Assembly (NCBI RefSeq): GCF_019457885.1
Contig: NZ_JAHZST010000002.1
Coordinates: forward strand, 186,001 to 250,000
Reading direction: 5' to 3'
DNA from: Shewanella nanhaiensis
Lineage (GTDB): Bacteria; Pseudomonadota; Gammaproteobacteria; Enterobacterales; Shewanellaceae
DNA length: 64,000 nt
Shown: positions 10,930-19,069 of the stretch, piece by piece
How positions within the stretch are numbered: position 1 is the first letter of the stretch
Layout: each line of letters starts with the position of its first letter
Made by a program: the position numbers and the translations under genes
Notes under the pieces: generated by a model
The model's database searches: none
What the model was told of the DNA's origin: nothing
The model's input: only the letters and a program-made list of their open reading frames with translations

Positions 10930-11532
10930 TTATTTTTGCAAATTCTGATAGTTCAGTTCAAGCCATTGGAGCCCAATGACAGTAGATGCATTATTGATTA
11001 TACCATCTTTAACTAAAGTAAATGCTTGTTCACGGCTCATCACATGTACTTGAATATCCTCATCCTCCTCATCAAGCCCATGAACACCTTTCGCTAAACT
11101 CGCATCCACTTCCGCCCAAAAGAAATCAAACTTCTCACTTGTGCCACCTGGGCTAGAAAAATAACTGGAGATCAAATTAACCTGTTTAGCCTTAAGTCCC
11201 GACTCCTCCAGCAACTCACGATGGGCAACATCAATGGCGACTTCATTTGGCTCTATCATTCCCGCCACTAACTCTAATAACCAAGGAGTTTGTCCCGAGC
11301 GGATAACAGGAATACGGATCTGCTCAATCAGCACGACTTGATCCCGAATTGGATCATAAGGAAGCACCACGACGGCATCCCCACGTTCAAAAACCTCTCT
11401 TTTTACCTCACCACTCCAACCACCTTTAAACAATTTATGCTTAAATCGATATTCATCCATGGTAAAGAAACCATTAAATATACTTTTCACTTCCAACAGT
11501 TCGATATCTTGGCGATTGAATTTCTGTTTCAT
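10930..11532 (-). CDS. nudF: ADP-ribose pyrophosphatase
   Basis: Nudix hydrolase cleaving ADP-ribose to AMP and ribose 5-phosphate. The Nudix box GMIEPNEVAIDVAHRELLEE continues into SGL, matching Gx5Ex7REUxEExGU, and the family-specific SPGGTSE segment follows. I start it at MKQKFNRQ (200 residues): AGAGGG sits at good distance upstream, while the longer reading frame would add a hydrophobic stretch absent from E. coli NudF. It is first gene of the run nudF-yqiB-cpdA, divergent from tolC across about 310 bases. Confidence 0.93.
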   Translation of the reverse strand: MKQKFNRQDIELLEVKSIFNGFFTMDEYRFKHKLFKGGWSGEVKREVFERGDAVVVLPYDPIRDQVVLIEQIRIPVIRSGQTPWLLELVAGMIEPNEVAIDVAHRELLEESGLKAKQVNLISSYFSSPGGTSEKFDFFWAEVDASLAKGVHGLDEEDEDIQVHVMSREQAFTLVKDGIINNASTVIGLQWLELNYQNLQK

Positions 11533-11664
11533 TCTCATCCCTCTATTTAATCTGATTACAACAAGCCAGAATAAAAAATAATACAATAAGTCCTTAGTAT
11601 TAAGAGTAGAGCCAATTTTAAGAGAAAAAACATAATTAAAATTAAAAACTGTTACACTTCCGAG

Positions 11665-11694
11665 TTGACTTAAAAACTGGTAATTTCTTAATAT
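11665..11694 (+). promoter_or_regulatory. Candidate sigma-70 promoter of tolC
   Basis: TTGACT and TAATAT separated by 18 bases, about 150 bases upstream of tolC. This places the tolC start of transcription near 11701 and leaves a long 5' leader. Found by eye only. Confidence 0.45.
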
Positions 11695-11808
11695 CTATCT
11701 TTAAAAGATTATCATCATTAAGTTTAGATGTATCGGGAAGCGTCGGGAAGCGCAAACCGCCTCGCATTGATGTGCAAGGTATCATTTAGCTCTAACAAGT
11801 TAATTTGC

Positions 11809-11823
11809 TCCTCCAGTGGAGGA
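11809..11823 (+). promoter_or_regulatory. Hairpin in the tolC leader
   Basis: TCCTCCAGTGGAGGA is a perfect inverted repeat followed directly by TTTTGTCT, ending 22 bases before the tolC ATG. It has a weak terminator-like shape and lies just before the AAAAAGGA ribosome site, so it could attenuate or shield translation. No known riboregulator family was recognised. Confidence 0.35.
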
Positions 11824-11845
11824 TTTTGTCTAAAAAGGACAACTA

Positions 11846-13177
11846 ATGAAATTCAAGATCCGAACGATATGTGCAGCCCTTACGCTTGCAGCAACCTCTT
11901 CAGCGGTTCAAGCCGATGACTTATTGCAGATATATCAACAGGCGCTAACAAGCGATCCAGTTGCGCTACAAGCTCAAGCTCAACGTGATTCACTGTATGA
12001 ACAGATAGAAGAGAATCGTGCACCTTTACTTCCAACAATCAGTGCAAGCGTTGGTTACGGTAAAAGCTGGCGTGATGAGGAGACCCTTCCTCAAACTGAT
12101 TCAAGCGGACTCAATGCAGGTGTAAGTTTAAATCAAGTCATCTATGATCACAGCGCTTGGGTAGGATTAAGCTTAGCAGAGCTAGCCGCTTCTCAGGCTG
12201 ACTCTATCTACGCATCAACCTTGCAAACCCTAATTATCCGTGTAACCACAGCATACTTCGATGTCCTTTCTGCAAAAGATAATTTTGAGTTTAAGGGGTC
12301 TGAGAAACGTGCAATTGAGCGTCAATTAGAGCAGACAAAGCAAAGATTTGCTGTAGGTCTAACTGCGATTACCGATGTACATGAAGCTCAGGCTCAATAC
12401 GATTTAGCCCGTGCATCTGAAATTTTAGCTGAAAATCAGCTTATCAATAGTTACGAAGCCCTACGTGAAATCACAGGTATCGATCATAAGTCTATCAACA
12501 TTCTAGACACTAACCGTTTCACCGCTGTTACCCCAACACCTGCACTATCGAGTGATTGGTTAAAGATGGCTGAAACAAACAGTGTCGATCTGATGACCAA
12601 TCGCATTGGTAAAGATATCGCCCAAGAGACCATTACACTTTATAAGGCTGGCCATATGCCCTCTTTAAGCTTAAATGCTGGTTACACAACCAACATTGAG
12701 CAGGAGAATCAAGATGGTTCTCAAAATAACTTTGATAATGCCAATGTTGCATTAAAACTCAGCATCCCTATTTTTGAAGGCTTTAAAGTCAGCTCAAAAG
12801 TAAACCAGGCGCAGTACCAGTTTGTTGAGGCAAGTGAGAAGATGGAGCAAACCTACCGTAAAGTAGTTAAAGATGTCCGTAACAACTTTAATAATGTCGG
12901 TGCTTCAATCAGTTCAATCAAGGCTTATGAGCAATCGGTAGTGTCATCTGAGAGTGCACTGAGTGCAACTCAAGCAGGTTTTGAAGTGGGTACTCGTACG
13001 ATTGTCGATGTACTAAACCGTACTCGTGATCTGTATGACTCTAAGCGTCAGCTATCAGATGCAAGATACAGTTACATCAAATCAATTCTAGCGCTAAAGC
13101 AAGCAGCTGGAACCTTGAATGAAGATGATGTGATTGCTATCAACAATGGTCTAATAGCTCAAACGACAAACCCATAA
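11846..13177 (+). CDS. tolC: TolC outer-membrane efflux channel
   Basis: 443 residues with a cleavable signal peptide (about 1-23, ending AVQA). It forms the trimeric outer-membrane/periplasmic duct used by RND, MFS and ABC exporters. TolC features include DDLLQIYQQALTSDP after the signal, the internally duplicated helical pattern, and the conserved AQAQYDLARASEILAENQLI and VGTRTIVDVLNRTRDLY segments. AAAGGAC precedes the ATG. It is divergent from nudF exactly as in E. coli, and is followed by a strong terminator. Confidence 0.95.
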   Translation: MKFKIRTICAALTLAATSSAVQADDLLQIYQQALTSDPVALQAQAQRDSLYEQIEENRAPLLPTISASVGYGKSWRDEETLPQTDSSGLNAGVSLNQVIYDHSAWVGLSLAELAASQADSIYASTLQTLIIRVTTAYFDVLSAKDNFEFKGSEKRAIERQLEQTKQRFAVGLTAITDVHEAQAQYDLARASEILAENQLINSYEALREITGIDHKSINILDTNRFTAVTPTPALSSDWLKMAETNSVDLMTNRIGKDIAQETITLYKAGHMPSLSLNAGYTTNIEQENQDGSQNNFDNANVALKLSIPIFEGFKVSSKVNQAQYQFVEASEKMEQTYRKVVKDVRNNFNNVGASISSIKAYEQSVVSSESALSATQAGFEVGTRTIVDVLNRTRDLYDSKRQLSDARYSYIKSILALKQAAGTLNEDDVIAINNGLIAQTTNP

Positions 13178-13240
13178 GTTATTATCAGCTTGGCTGTGAC
13201 AGCAAGCTATACCAACTTCTAATATCGATTGATATTAAAT

Positions 13241-13280
13241 AAAAAACCGCCAGTTAATCAGATTAACTGGCGGTTTTTTT
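13241..13280. terminator. Bidirectional terminator between tolC and the beta-barrel gene
   Basis: A six-A run, then the perfect stem ACCGCCAGTTAATC / GATTAACTGGCGGT with a one-base nominal loop, then seven T residues. The symmetry allows use from both sides. Confidence 0.9.
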
Positions 13281-13293
13281 AAATGCTAAAATA

Positions 13294-14043
13294 TTAGAAA
13301 ACCAGTTCAACACCAGCGAAGTAACCTTTGAATTGAGAGTTTGTGCTCACACCATCAAAGTCATTCACATCGAAGCTAAAATCACGGTAACCTAGGCGCA
13401 CCTTAGTATCGAGTGCTACGCCATCAAACTGCCAGCCTAGACCCACAGAGTAATCGTAAACACTTGTCTCATCGACACCTAACATCACCTCAGCAAAACC
13501 ATAAAGTCCAAGGCCTGGCACGCCAACTTGTGCATCGGCATAAGCCATTACGATACCGCTATCTAGATCTTTCTCTGCAGAAACACGACCTTGAGTCTCT
13601 GTATGGTTAACACGCAGTGATCCATGCATCTTCTTATAAGCTGCACCTAAATCTAGTGCCACTAAGTCGTTGTCTAACAACTCATAGTAAAGAACGAAGT
13701 CAGTATTGCTTAAGTTAGTACTAGTGCTCACAGCACCATCAAAAGTGGTTCCACCAAACTCAAAGCCATCAACAGTTGCACTACCGTTATCATCCAAACG
13801 GTTTTCTCTAATTTTCACATTAGGAACCAATGGAATAGGATGCTCTACTGCAACCCAGATACTGCCCTGAGAAGATGAGCTGTAGTCAAAATCTTGTTGA
13901 GGTTGGCCGCTCTCAGCAAAAGTACCACTGGTATCAGCTTGCCAGTAGTCACCACCGACTTTAAAGCCGACAAGAGTTGAAGCCTGTGCAGAAGTTGCAG
14001 CCAATGAACCCAATAGCGCACACGCTAGTAATGTTTTTTTCAT
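13294..14043 (-). CDS. TIGR04219-type outer-membrane beta-barrel protein
   Basis: 249 residues with a signal peptide (about 1-21, ending SAQA) and then alternating hydrophobic/polar strands, ending in a C-terminal aromatic (VELVF) as in outer-membrane barrels. The opening of the mature protein (TLVGFKVGGDYWQAD) and closing strands resemble the TIGR04219 family seen in Shewanella and Vibrio. Function is unknown. It starts eight bases after the DUF2333 gene, so the pair is probably co-transcribed. Confidence 0.75.
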   Translation of the reverse strand: MKKTLLACALLGSLAATSAQASTLVGFKVGGDYWQADTSGTFAESGQPQQDFDYSSSSQGSIWVAVEHPIPLVPNVKIRENRLDDNGSATVDGFEFGGTTFDGAVSTSTNLSNTDFVLYYELLDNDLVALDLGAAYKKMHGSLRVNHTETQGRVSAEKDLDSGIVMAYADAQVGVPGLGLYGFAEVMLGVDETSVYDYSVGLGWQFDGVALDTKVRLGYRDFSFDVNDFDGVSTNSQFKGYFAGVELVF

Positions 14044-14050
14044 TTTGAAA

Positions 14051-15022
14051 TTAACCTTTAGTTAATAAGTTAGTTAGATCAATCACCGCAGCGTTCGCGC
14101 GGGAAATATAGTTAGCCATCACTAAAGAGTGATTAGCCACAACACCAAATCCAGAACCATTTAAGACAATAGGACTCCAAACCGCTTGTTGTGTCTCCTC
14201 CAGTTCACGAATAATTTGCTGCAAACTGACCTCGGCATTCTTTTTACGCAGTACATCAGCGAAGTCGACCTCAATCGCCTTCATAAAGTTCAGCAGAGCC
14301 CACGTGGCACCACGAGTCTCATAAAAGACATCATCAATTTTCCACCAGCTTGTTTTAATCTGCATACTGGCAAGATTAGGGGTAGATTGCGATGCCTCAC
14401 TGTCACCAGCAAGATCGGTATTTAAGCGCTCCTGACCAACACTCGCAGATAGACGTTGTGACATGCTACCAAGGCGTTTCTGCACCTCTTTAAGCCACTC
14501 ATTTAAGTTGTCAGCTCGGGCATAAAACTGTGCATCTTGATTATTCACATCGGCAATTTTTGCACGGTAAACTTTAAGCAGCTTAACCGCATCCTTATAC
14601 TCACCTTCCGCACTAGGAACAAGCCAGCTGGTGTGCTCAATATTTAGTTTTGAGTGTGCGGCAAGCAAGTCTGCATCAGCGGCAGACTGAGATTGAGAGC
14701 GGCTAAACTCTTTGCGCATAATAAGTGCAAGATCTCTAGCTTGCTCTAACGCGCCAAACTCAAACGCCGGCATATTATCCATAAAGATTGAAGGGGGCAA
14801 AACGTCATTGGATAGCCAACCACCACTTTTTCCTAAAAGTGTCTCCATCGTCAAAATTAACGACGTTGTTGTTGCATAGCCAACCACCTCATGATTGCTT
14901 TGGCTTCTTAGCTCCTGAGGCTTAATCGTATCAGGTTCAATGCTCCACCAAACACTAATAAAGTAACCAATTAACAATATAAGTACTGCAATTCCAGCAC
15001 CTTTTTTCCATGTCATCTGCAT
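14051..15022 (-). CDS. DUF2333 family membrane-anchored protein
   Basis: 323 residues. One N-terminal membrane segment (about 10-28) is followed by a soluble, probably periplasmic, mostly helical domain of the DUF2333 family, whose role is unknown. Recognisable parts are GKSGGWLSNDVLPPS, DNMPAFEFGALEQARDLALIMR and a C-terminal SLVMANYISRANAAVIDL. GGAG precedes the first of two in-frame ATG codons. It is followed by the barrel gene, suggesting a linked envelope function. Confidence 0.75.
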   Translation of the reverse strand: MQMTWKKGAGIAVLILLIGYFISVWWSIEPDTIKPQELRSQSNHEVVGYATTTSLILTMETLLGKSGGWLSNDVLPPSIFMDNMPAFEFGALEQARDLALIMRKEFSRSQSQSAADADLLAAHSKLNIEHTSWLVPSAEGEYKDAVKLLKVYRAKIADVNNQDAQFYARADNLNEWLKEVQKRLGSMSQRLSASVGQERLNTDLAGDSEASQSTPNLASMQIKTSWWKIDDVFYETRGATWALLNFMKAIEVDFADVLRKKNAEVSLQQIIRELEETQQAVWSPIVLNGSGFGVVANHSLVMANYISRANAAVIDLTNLLTKG

Positions 15023-15055
15023 CTGTTGCGCTCCTTATCTATATCCAAAATTTAA

Positions 15056-15532
15056 TTAATGGTGATGCTCATGACTGTGCATTTTAGCCATTCCTTGCTT
15101 ACTCACCACTAAGCTGATGGGGAGTTTACTACCATCATCAAAGGTTAAAACTAGTTCAAGAGTTTCTCCAGATACCAGTGGCTGCTTCAACCCCATCAGC
15201 ATCACATGTTCACCAGACTCATTTAGGGTTAACGTGCCGTGTTTAGGGATCTCAAAGCTAGACACCTGGCGCATCTTAACCATGCCATCCTCCTCCAACA
15301 CCGTATGCAATTGAGCCTCATCAGTAAAAGTAGTCTCAATCCCAACTAGTTTTATGCTTGGACCATGATTCATCAAGGTAAAGTAGGCTGCACTGTTTGG
15401 CACACTTGGTGGCATCGCTCTGATATGTCCATCCACTAACATCACGCTCGCTAGAGAGGAGAAAGAGATTGACATCAGGACGAGCAAATTAAACACTTGT
15501 TTGAATATCTGTTTCAATGTATTAAACTCCAT
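15056..15532 (-). CDS. PCu(A)C-type periplasmic copper chaperone
   Basis: 158 residues with a signal peptide (about 1-28). The PCu(A)C domain has the Cu(I)-binding arrangement of His and Met: LHTVLEEDGMVKM followed by GEHVMLMGL. In the characterised family these residues deliver copper to the cytochrome oxidase CuA site. The tail MHSHEHHH adds a further His/Met-rich metal-binding end. No oxidase assembly gene is adjacent, so the client is not known. Confidence 0.82.
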   Translation of the reverse strand: MEFNTLKQIFKQVFNLLVLMSISFSSLASVMLVDGHIRAMPPSVPNSAAYFTLMNHGPSIKLVGIETTFTDEAQLHTVLEEDGMVKMRQVSSFEIPKHGTLTLNESGEHVMLMGLKQPLVSGETLELVLTFDDGSKLPISLVVSKQGMAKMHSHEHHH

Positions 15533-15564
15533 TTAACCCCATTCGTCTAAGAGGATATAACGAA

Positions 15565-16302
15565 ATGAGTACAATTCAGGTTCAGGATGAGCAAGGCGTT
15601 AGAATAATTACAATTAATCGCCCCGAAAAGCGTAACGCACTCAGCCTTGAGATGTACACTAGCCTCACAGAATACCTTATCCAAGGTGAGTCGGACAACG
15701 CAATTCATGCCTTTTTAATCAGAGGGCAAGCAGAATGTTTCACCTCAGGCAATGATGTTGCAGACTTTTTAACAAATAGTAATCTGGACGCAGAACATCC
15801 TGCTTTTCGTTTCTTATTCACGCTACTGGATCTAACAAAACCAATTGTTGCCGCAGTAACAGGAGCTGCAGTGGGGATCGGCACCACCTTACTACTCCAC
15901 TGCGATCTGGTTTATGCCGCTCCCTCTGCAAAATTTCAACTACCTTTTATTAACTTAGCCTTGGTACCTGAAGCTGGGGCAAGCTTATTACTTCCTCAAC
16001 TCATTGGTTTACAAAAAGCCTCTGAACTTTTACTCCTTGGCGAAAGTTTTGGGCCAGAAACGGCTAAATCACTCAATATCATTAATGAGTTGGTGCCCGA
16101 TGAGAAAGTGTTTGAACACTCACTCTCTCAAGCAAAAAAATTAGCTAGCCAGCCACCCCAAGCACTCCAGGCAACACGTGCGCTACTTCGTCCCAATAAA
16201 GAACAGATACGGGAGCAGATGAAGATGGAACTTAAGGAGTTTGAGACAAGATTAAAAAGTGATGAAGCTAAAATGCGCTTTCAGGCTTTTCTAAAAAAAT
16301 AA
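15565..16302 (+). CDS. Enoyl-CoA hydratase/isomerase family protein
   Basis: 245-residue crotonase-fold protein. The CoA-binding and oxyanion-hole segments are visible (ITINRPEKRNALS, ECFTSGNDV, and GAAVGIGTTLLLHCD). Of the two glutamates used by classical hydratases, only the one in VPEAGAS is clear, so isomerase or another crotonase chemistry is possible. Cytosolic, and likely in fatty-acid or amino-acid acyl-CoA catabolism. AGAGGATA is upstream of the ATG. It is divergent from the copper chaperone and transcribed alone. Confidence 0.8.
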   Translation: MSTIQVQDEQGVRIITINRPEKRNALSLEMYTSLTEYLIQGESDNAIHAFLIRGQAECFTSGNDVADFLTNSNLDAEHPAFRFLFTLLDLTKPIVAAVTGAAVGIGTTLLLHCDLVYAAPSAKFQLPFINLALVPEAGASLLLPQLIGLQKASELLLLGESFGPETAKSLNIINELVPDEKVFEHSLSQAKKLASQPPQALQATRALLRPNKEQIREQMKMELKEFETRLKSDEAKMRFQAFLKK

Positions 16303-16346
16303 TAAAACTTACGATAAAGAACTAGATATGAAACAGGCAAGTTAGG

Positions 16347-16724
16347 CTAGTCTATTTGGCTAGCTTGGCTTACACCCCAAGTTGCAAGCAGAAGAAGTAA
16401 CACTGGCCACAATAGTGAAAAACCAGTAAAAATCATGACTAACGCAGCTGCAATACATAATGCAGAAACCAAAGCGATAACACTAAATGCTAAGGTTAAC
16501 CAAAGCAGAATTATCAGTAATATCACACCAGTAAAGAGTAAACTCCATACACTAAAACCCATCCAGAATACAGGTTCAGCACCTAAAACGACGCCTGTGA
16601 ATAGCTCAGCTGTTCCCCAAGTTTGTACCGCCGCGATTAAAATACTCACAGCCAAAATGACGATACTAAATCCAATCAGTAGATCCAAAATTCTTTTCAT
16701 TGTTAAGGTTCGCTTTAACTTCAT
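16347..16724 (-). CDS. Small polytopic membrane protein, last gene of the PspC-containing operon
   Basis: 125 residues (117 if the ATG at 16700 is used; neither start has a strong ribosome site). It is mostly hydrophobic, with roughly four membrane segments and a short polar end (SQASQID). No family was recognised with confidence. The C-terminal part loosely recalls the small polytopic stress protein PspG, but this is only a compositional likeness. It follows the PspC-domain gene by 54 bases and would be transcribed from the sigma-54 promoter near 17530. Confidence 0.7.
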   Translation of the reverse strand: MKLKRTLTMKRILDLLIGFSIVILAVSILIAAVQTWGTAELFTGVVLGAEPVFWMGFSVWSLLFTGVILLIILLWLTLAFSVIALVSALCIAAALVMIFTGFSLLWPVLLLLLATWGVSQASQID

Positions 16725-16778
16725 AGAGGCGTACGCTCAATTAGCATAGCGATATTCCATGAATGATTAAGCCTATTC

Positions 16779-17000
16779 TCAGTAGCCACTTTTCTGCCAT
16801 TTAGGTAACACCAAGGCTAATACAAAGTAGACTAACAGCCCCAAACTAGGATTCATGATCACAGCTAATGCCCAAACTACCCTAGTCCACAAACAGGACC
16901 AATCAAACTTATCTGCCATCATGGCTGCCACACCGCATACTAGCGTATCGGGTTGCTTCATTCGTGCAATATAGCCACTTAACGAATCTAAACTACTCAT
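16779..17000 (-). CDS. PspC-domain small membrane protein
   Basis: 73 residues, essentially a bare PspC domain: a soluble start LSGYIARMKQPDTLVCGVAAMMADKF, then one or two membrane segments (VVWALAVIMNPSLGLLVYFVLALVLP) and the family-like ending PKWQ. I choose the ATG at 17000, because GGAGAG lies just before it inside the longer frame (which would add MERF). E. coli PspC is about 119 residues and senses secretin and membrane stress with PspB; this protein is shorter and lacks the cytoplasmic tail. No pspA or pspB is adjacent. Confidence 0.8.
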   Translation of the reverse strand: MSSLDSLSGYIARMKQPDTLVCGVAAMMADKFDWSCLWTRVVWALAVIMNPSLGLLVYFVLALVLPKWQKSGY

Positions 17001-17052
17001 AAATCTCTCCATACATTTAAAAATATCTTGCTAGAAAGCTCAGTTACCAGCC

Positions 17053-17154
17053 TTAAACTTTGTGCCAATTAAATCTGCATACGATTAAGGCACAAAGCGC
17101 AAAACTAAATACAGGGGTCAATAACAGGGCCACAATGTCCGACGTAAATAACAT
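17053..17154 (-). CDS. Candidate 33-residue single-pass membrane peptide
   Basis: An open frame of 33 codons starts two bases after the stop of the upstream exported protein (TAA AT ATG), as expected for translational coupling. It encodes MLFTSDIVALLLTPV followed by a hydrophobic stretch and the basic end CRFNWHKV: one membrane helix of about 22 residues. It fills the only gap in the PspC-containing operon. It is not long enough to exclude chance; the coupling, hydrophobicity and operon position are the support. Confidence 0.55.
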   Translation of the reverse strand: MLFTSDIVALLLTPVFSFALCALIVCRFNWHKV

Positions 17155-17156
17155 AT

Positions 17157-17456
17157 TTATTCCTTAACCATGGCACTTGTAATTGCTAGCTCAGTCGGCT
17201 CTTGAGCAAGTTGTTCTGCTTCATCTGACTCTTCAGCATCGAACATGCTTGAAGAAAGTTGTGCTTGTAGTGAGATGCTTAACTCTCTTTGAGCTACCTG
17301 CATCATATCTTGCATCTGTGCTGCAATATTCTGCTCAAGATTACTGGTTAAATCTGTAGGAATAAGTGTGTCGGCATTTGCTGTTACACTTGCTCCCATT
17401 AACACTGCTACGACTAAAGATGACTTTGCTACTTTGCTGATAGTTGAATTAAACAT
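17157..17456 (-). CDS. Small exported protein of unknown function, first gene of the PspC-containing operon
   Basis: 99 residues from the ATG preceded by AGAGGAAGGA; the longer upstream frame has no ribosome site and crosses the promoter. A clear signal peptide (about 1-28, ending VTANA) is followed by a short acidic, Gln/Met-rich helical mature domain (NLEQNIAAQMQDMMQVAQREL) and an acidic tail. No family was recognised. It is the first gene after a sigma-54-type promoter with tandem upstream palindromes, and precedes a small membrane peptide and a PspC-domain protein, so a periplasmic envelope-stress role is inferred. Confidence 0.75.
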   Translation of the reverse strand: MFNSTISKVAKSSLVVAVLMGASVTANADTLIPTDLTSNLEQNIAAQMQDMMQVAQRELSISLQAQLSSSMFDAEESDEAEQLAQEPTELAITSAMVKE

Positions 17457-17520
17457 GATTCCTTCCTCTCTATGATTTAAGTAATTTGTAGAGTGATTAA
17501 CTCTTTGACATAGAAGGTAC

Positions 17521-17537
17521 TGCGAGGAGCGTGCCAA
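17521..17537 (-). promoter_or_regulatory. Sigma-54 (RpoN) promoter
   Basis: Minus-strand TTGGCACG-CTCC-TCGCA matches the sigma-54 consensus TTGGCACG-N4-TTGCA with a single mismatch. The invariant GG (-24) and GC (-12) are exactly ten bases apart. The predicted transcription start is near 17510, some 54 bases before the ATG of the 99-residue exported protein. Confidence 0.8.
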
Positions 17538-17632
17538 CTTTTTGATAACAAGGTAAACAACTGTAAAGTAACAACAAATATCACATGTAAGGAGCATGAA
17601 AAACAAAGTTGCAACTGAGATTATTTAGGTTT

Positions 17633-17647
17633 TAGTGAATTTCACTA
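17633..17647 (-). promoter_or_regulatory. Upstream palindrome 1, PspF-like enhancer site
   Basis: TAGTGAA-T-TTCACTA is a perfect 15-base palindrome centred about 130 bases upstream of the predicted transcription start. It agrees at 12 of the first 15 positions with the E. coli PspF site consensus as I remember it (TAGTGTAATTCGCTAACT). Confidence 0.6.
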
Positions 17648-17652
17648 TGGGC

Positions 17653-17667
17653 TAGTGAAATTCACCA
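17653..17667 (-). promoter_or_regulatory. Upstream palindrome 2, PspF-like enhancer site
   Basis: TAGTGAA-A-TTCACCA is a 15-base palindrome with one broken pair, exactly 20 bases (two helical turns) from the first copy. Paired, phased sites are the usual arrangement for a bacterial enhancer-binding protein. Confidence 0.6.
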
Positions 17668-17704
17668 AGTAAGTAAGATGATTGCAAGATAAATGGAGAT
17701 AAAA

Positions 17705-17731
17705 ACAAAAAAACCGCCTTTATTAGCGGTT
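17705..17731 (-). terminator. Terminator of dusA
   Basis: Minus-strand stem AACCGC / GCGGTT with an eight-base loop followed by seven T residues, directly after the dusA stop. Confidence 0.75.
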
Positions 17732-17749
17732 CTTATTGAATAACTGTAC

Positions 17750-18745
17750 TCAAGAAATCATATTTTTTCTTGCTTGTTCAATGACTTCTATACCTGCACC
17801 AGGCTTATGAGCATTTTCACTAATATAGCGTCTCCAGCTCCTAGAGCCTACTTCCCCTTGAAACAACCCTGTCATATGGCGAGTAATATGGTTCAAACGA
17901 CCACCTGCTTGCAGATGTTTCTCTATATAGGGAATAAATTTCTCTAAAACAGCATCTCGGCTTAACACAGGTTTATCTAACCCACAAAGCTGCTGATCGA
18001 CCTCGGCCAAAATATAGGGGTTTTGATACGCTTCACGCCCAACCATCACGCCATCTAATTTTGCCAAATGAGCCTTACACTCCTCTAATGACTTCACACC
18101 GCCATTAATAGAGATACTTAAATCAGGGTAATCACGCTTAAGCCGATATACTCTATCGTAATCCAGTGGTGGGATCTCACGATTCTCTTTTGGACTTAAT
18201 CCCTGCAACCAAGCTTTTCTCGCATGAACAATAAAAGTGTCACAACCAGCACCTCGTACCGTTTCTACAAACTCAGTTAAAAACTCATAACTGTCTTGCT
18301 CATCGATACCAATACGCGTCTTTACGGTTACCGGAATATCAGCCACTGCGCGCATAGCCGTCACACATTCAGCCACTAATGAAGGTTCAGCCATCAGGCA
18401 AGCACCAAAACGCCCACTCTGTACACGATCTGAAGGACAACCAACATTCAAGTTGATCTCATCATAGCCTCGCTCTACAGCCTGTTTGGCACAAATTGCT
18501 AAATCATCTGGATTAGAACCACCTAATTGCAGGGCTAAAGGGTGCTCCTCTTCGTTATACGCTAGGTAATCCCCCTTACCATGAATAATAGCGCCAGTGG
18601 TGACCATCTCAGTATAAAGAAGCAGTTCTGCTGACATCAAACGAGCGAGATAACGATAGTGACGATCGGTCCAATCGAGCATGGGCGCGATTGAGAAGGT
18701 GCGGTTGAGAGGTTTTGCTGGTGATTTTGTGTTTTGCGACGACAT
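17750..18745 (-). CDS. dusA: tRNA-dihydrouridine(20/20a) synthase
   Basis: FMN- and NADPH-dependent reductase that converts U20/U20a in the tRNA D-loop to dihydrouridine. 331 residues from ATG; the longer frame begins at a TTG and adds only four residues. TIM-barrel motifs match DusA closely: [41 protein letters not shown] with the catalytic Cys in [15 protein letters not shown] and [11 protein letters not shown]. The end ([15 protein letters not shown]) is that of DusA, not DusB or DusC. It has its own terminator. Confidence 0.95.
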   Translation of the reverse strand: MSSQNTKSPAKPLNRTFSIAPMLDWTDRHYRYLARLMSAELLLYTEMVTTGAIIHGKGDYLAYNEEEHPLALQLGGSNPDDLAICAKQAVERGYDEINLNVGCPSDRVQSGRFGACLMAEPSLVAECVTAMRAVADIPVTVKTRIGIDEQDSYEFLTEFVETVRGAGCDTFIVHARKAWLQGLSPKENREIPPLDYDRVYRLKRDYPDLSISINGGVKSLEECKAHLAKLDGVMVGREAYQNPYILAEVDQQLCGLDKPVLSRDAVLEKFIPYIEKHLQAGGRLNHITRHMTGLFQGEVGSRSWRRYISENAHKPGAGIEVIEQARKNMIS

Positions 18746-18757
18746 ATGACTAACCAA

Positions 18758-19069
18758 TAAATAAACAGGGCACAGCGAGCATAGCCGCGCATTTTACACT
18801 GACGGAGGAGAAATGCACAGCGGATTCCCCCGCTACTGCCATCTAAACTTCAGTCATTACCTACTGCCGCCAAAGGCTGTTACAAGCTCCTTCTCAGCCG
18901 ATTAGTATTTGCTTTTTAGCATAAGAGGGTGATTTTACCGCACTACTTTTCATTACAGAATACAACTTTAAAGCTGAACTCTAGTCCAAAATAGCCTAAC
19001 CTTTACTAGAGTAGCTACAAAGTATCACTATCATCGCCATACCATTTTTTGCCAGGGGATAATGAATAT
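18758..19069. other. Intergenic region between dusA and the CheX-like gene
   Basis: About 310 bases without a convincing gene. The one structure seen is a perfect eight-base inverted repeat, ACTCTAGT (18978-18985) and ACTAGAGT (19005-19012), in the presumed leader or promoter region of the CheX-like gene. Divergent promoters are expected here but I could not place them. Confidence 0.5.

Noticed and set aside
17535..17547. Perfect match to the IHF core (TATCAA-N4-TTG) on the minus strand of the PspC-operon promoter
   Set aside because: It overlaps the -24 element of the sigma-54 promoter, where bound IHF would block polymerase; IHF sites normally lie between enhancer and promoter. Likely chance in AT-rich DNA.
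17457..17606. N-terminal extension of the 99-residue exported protein
   Set aside because: The extra 50 codons contain the sigma-54 -24/-12 element and lack a ribosome site, and would put the signal peptide in the middle of the protein.
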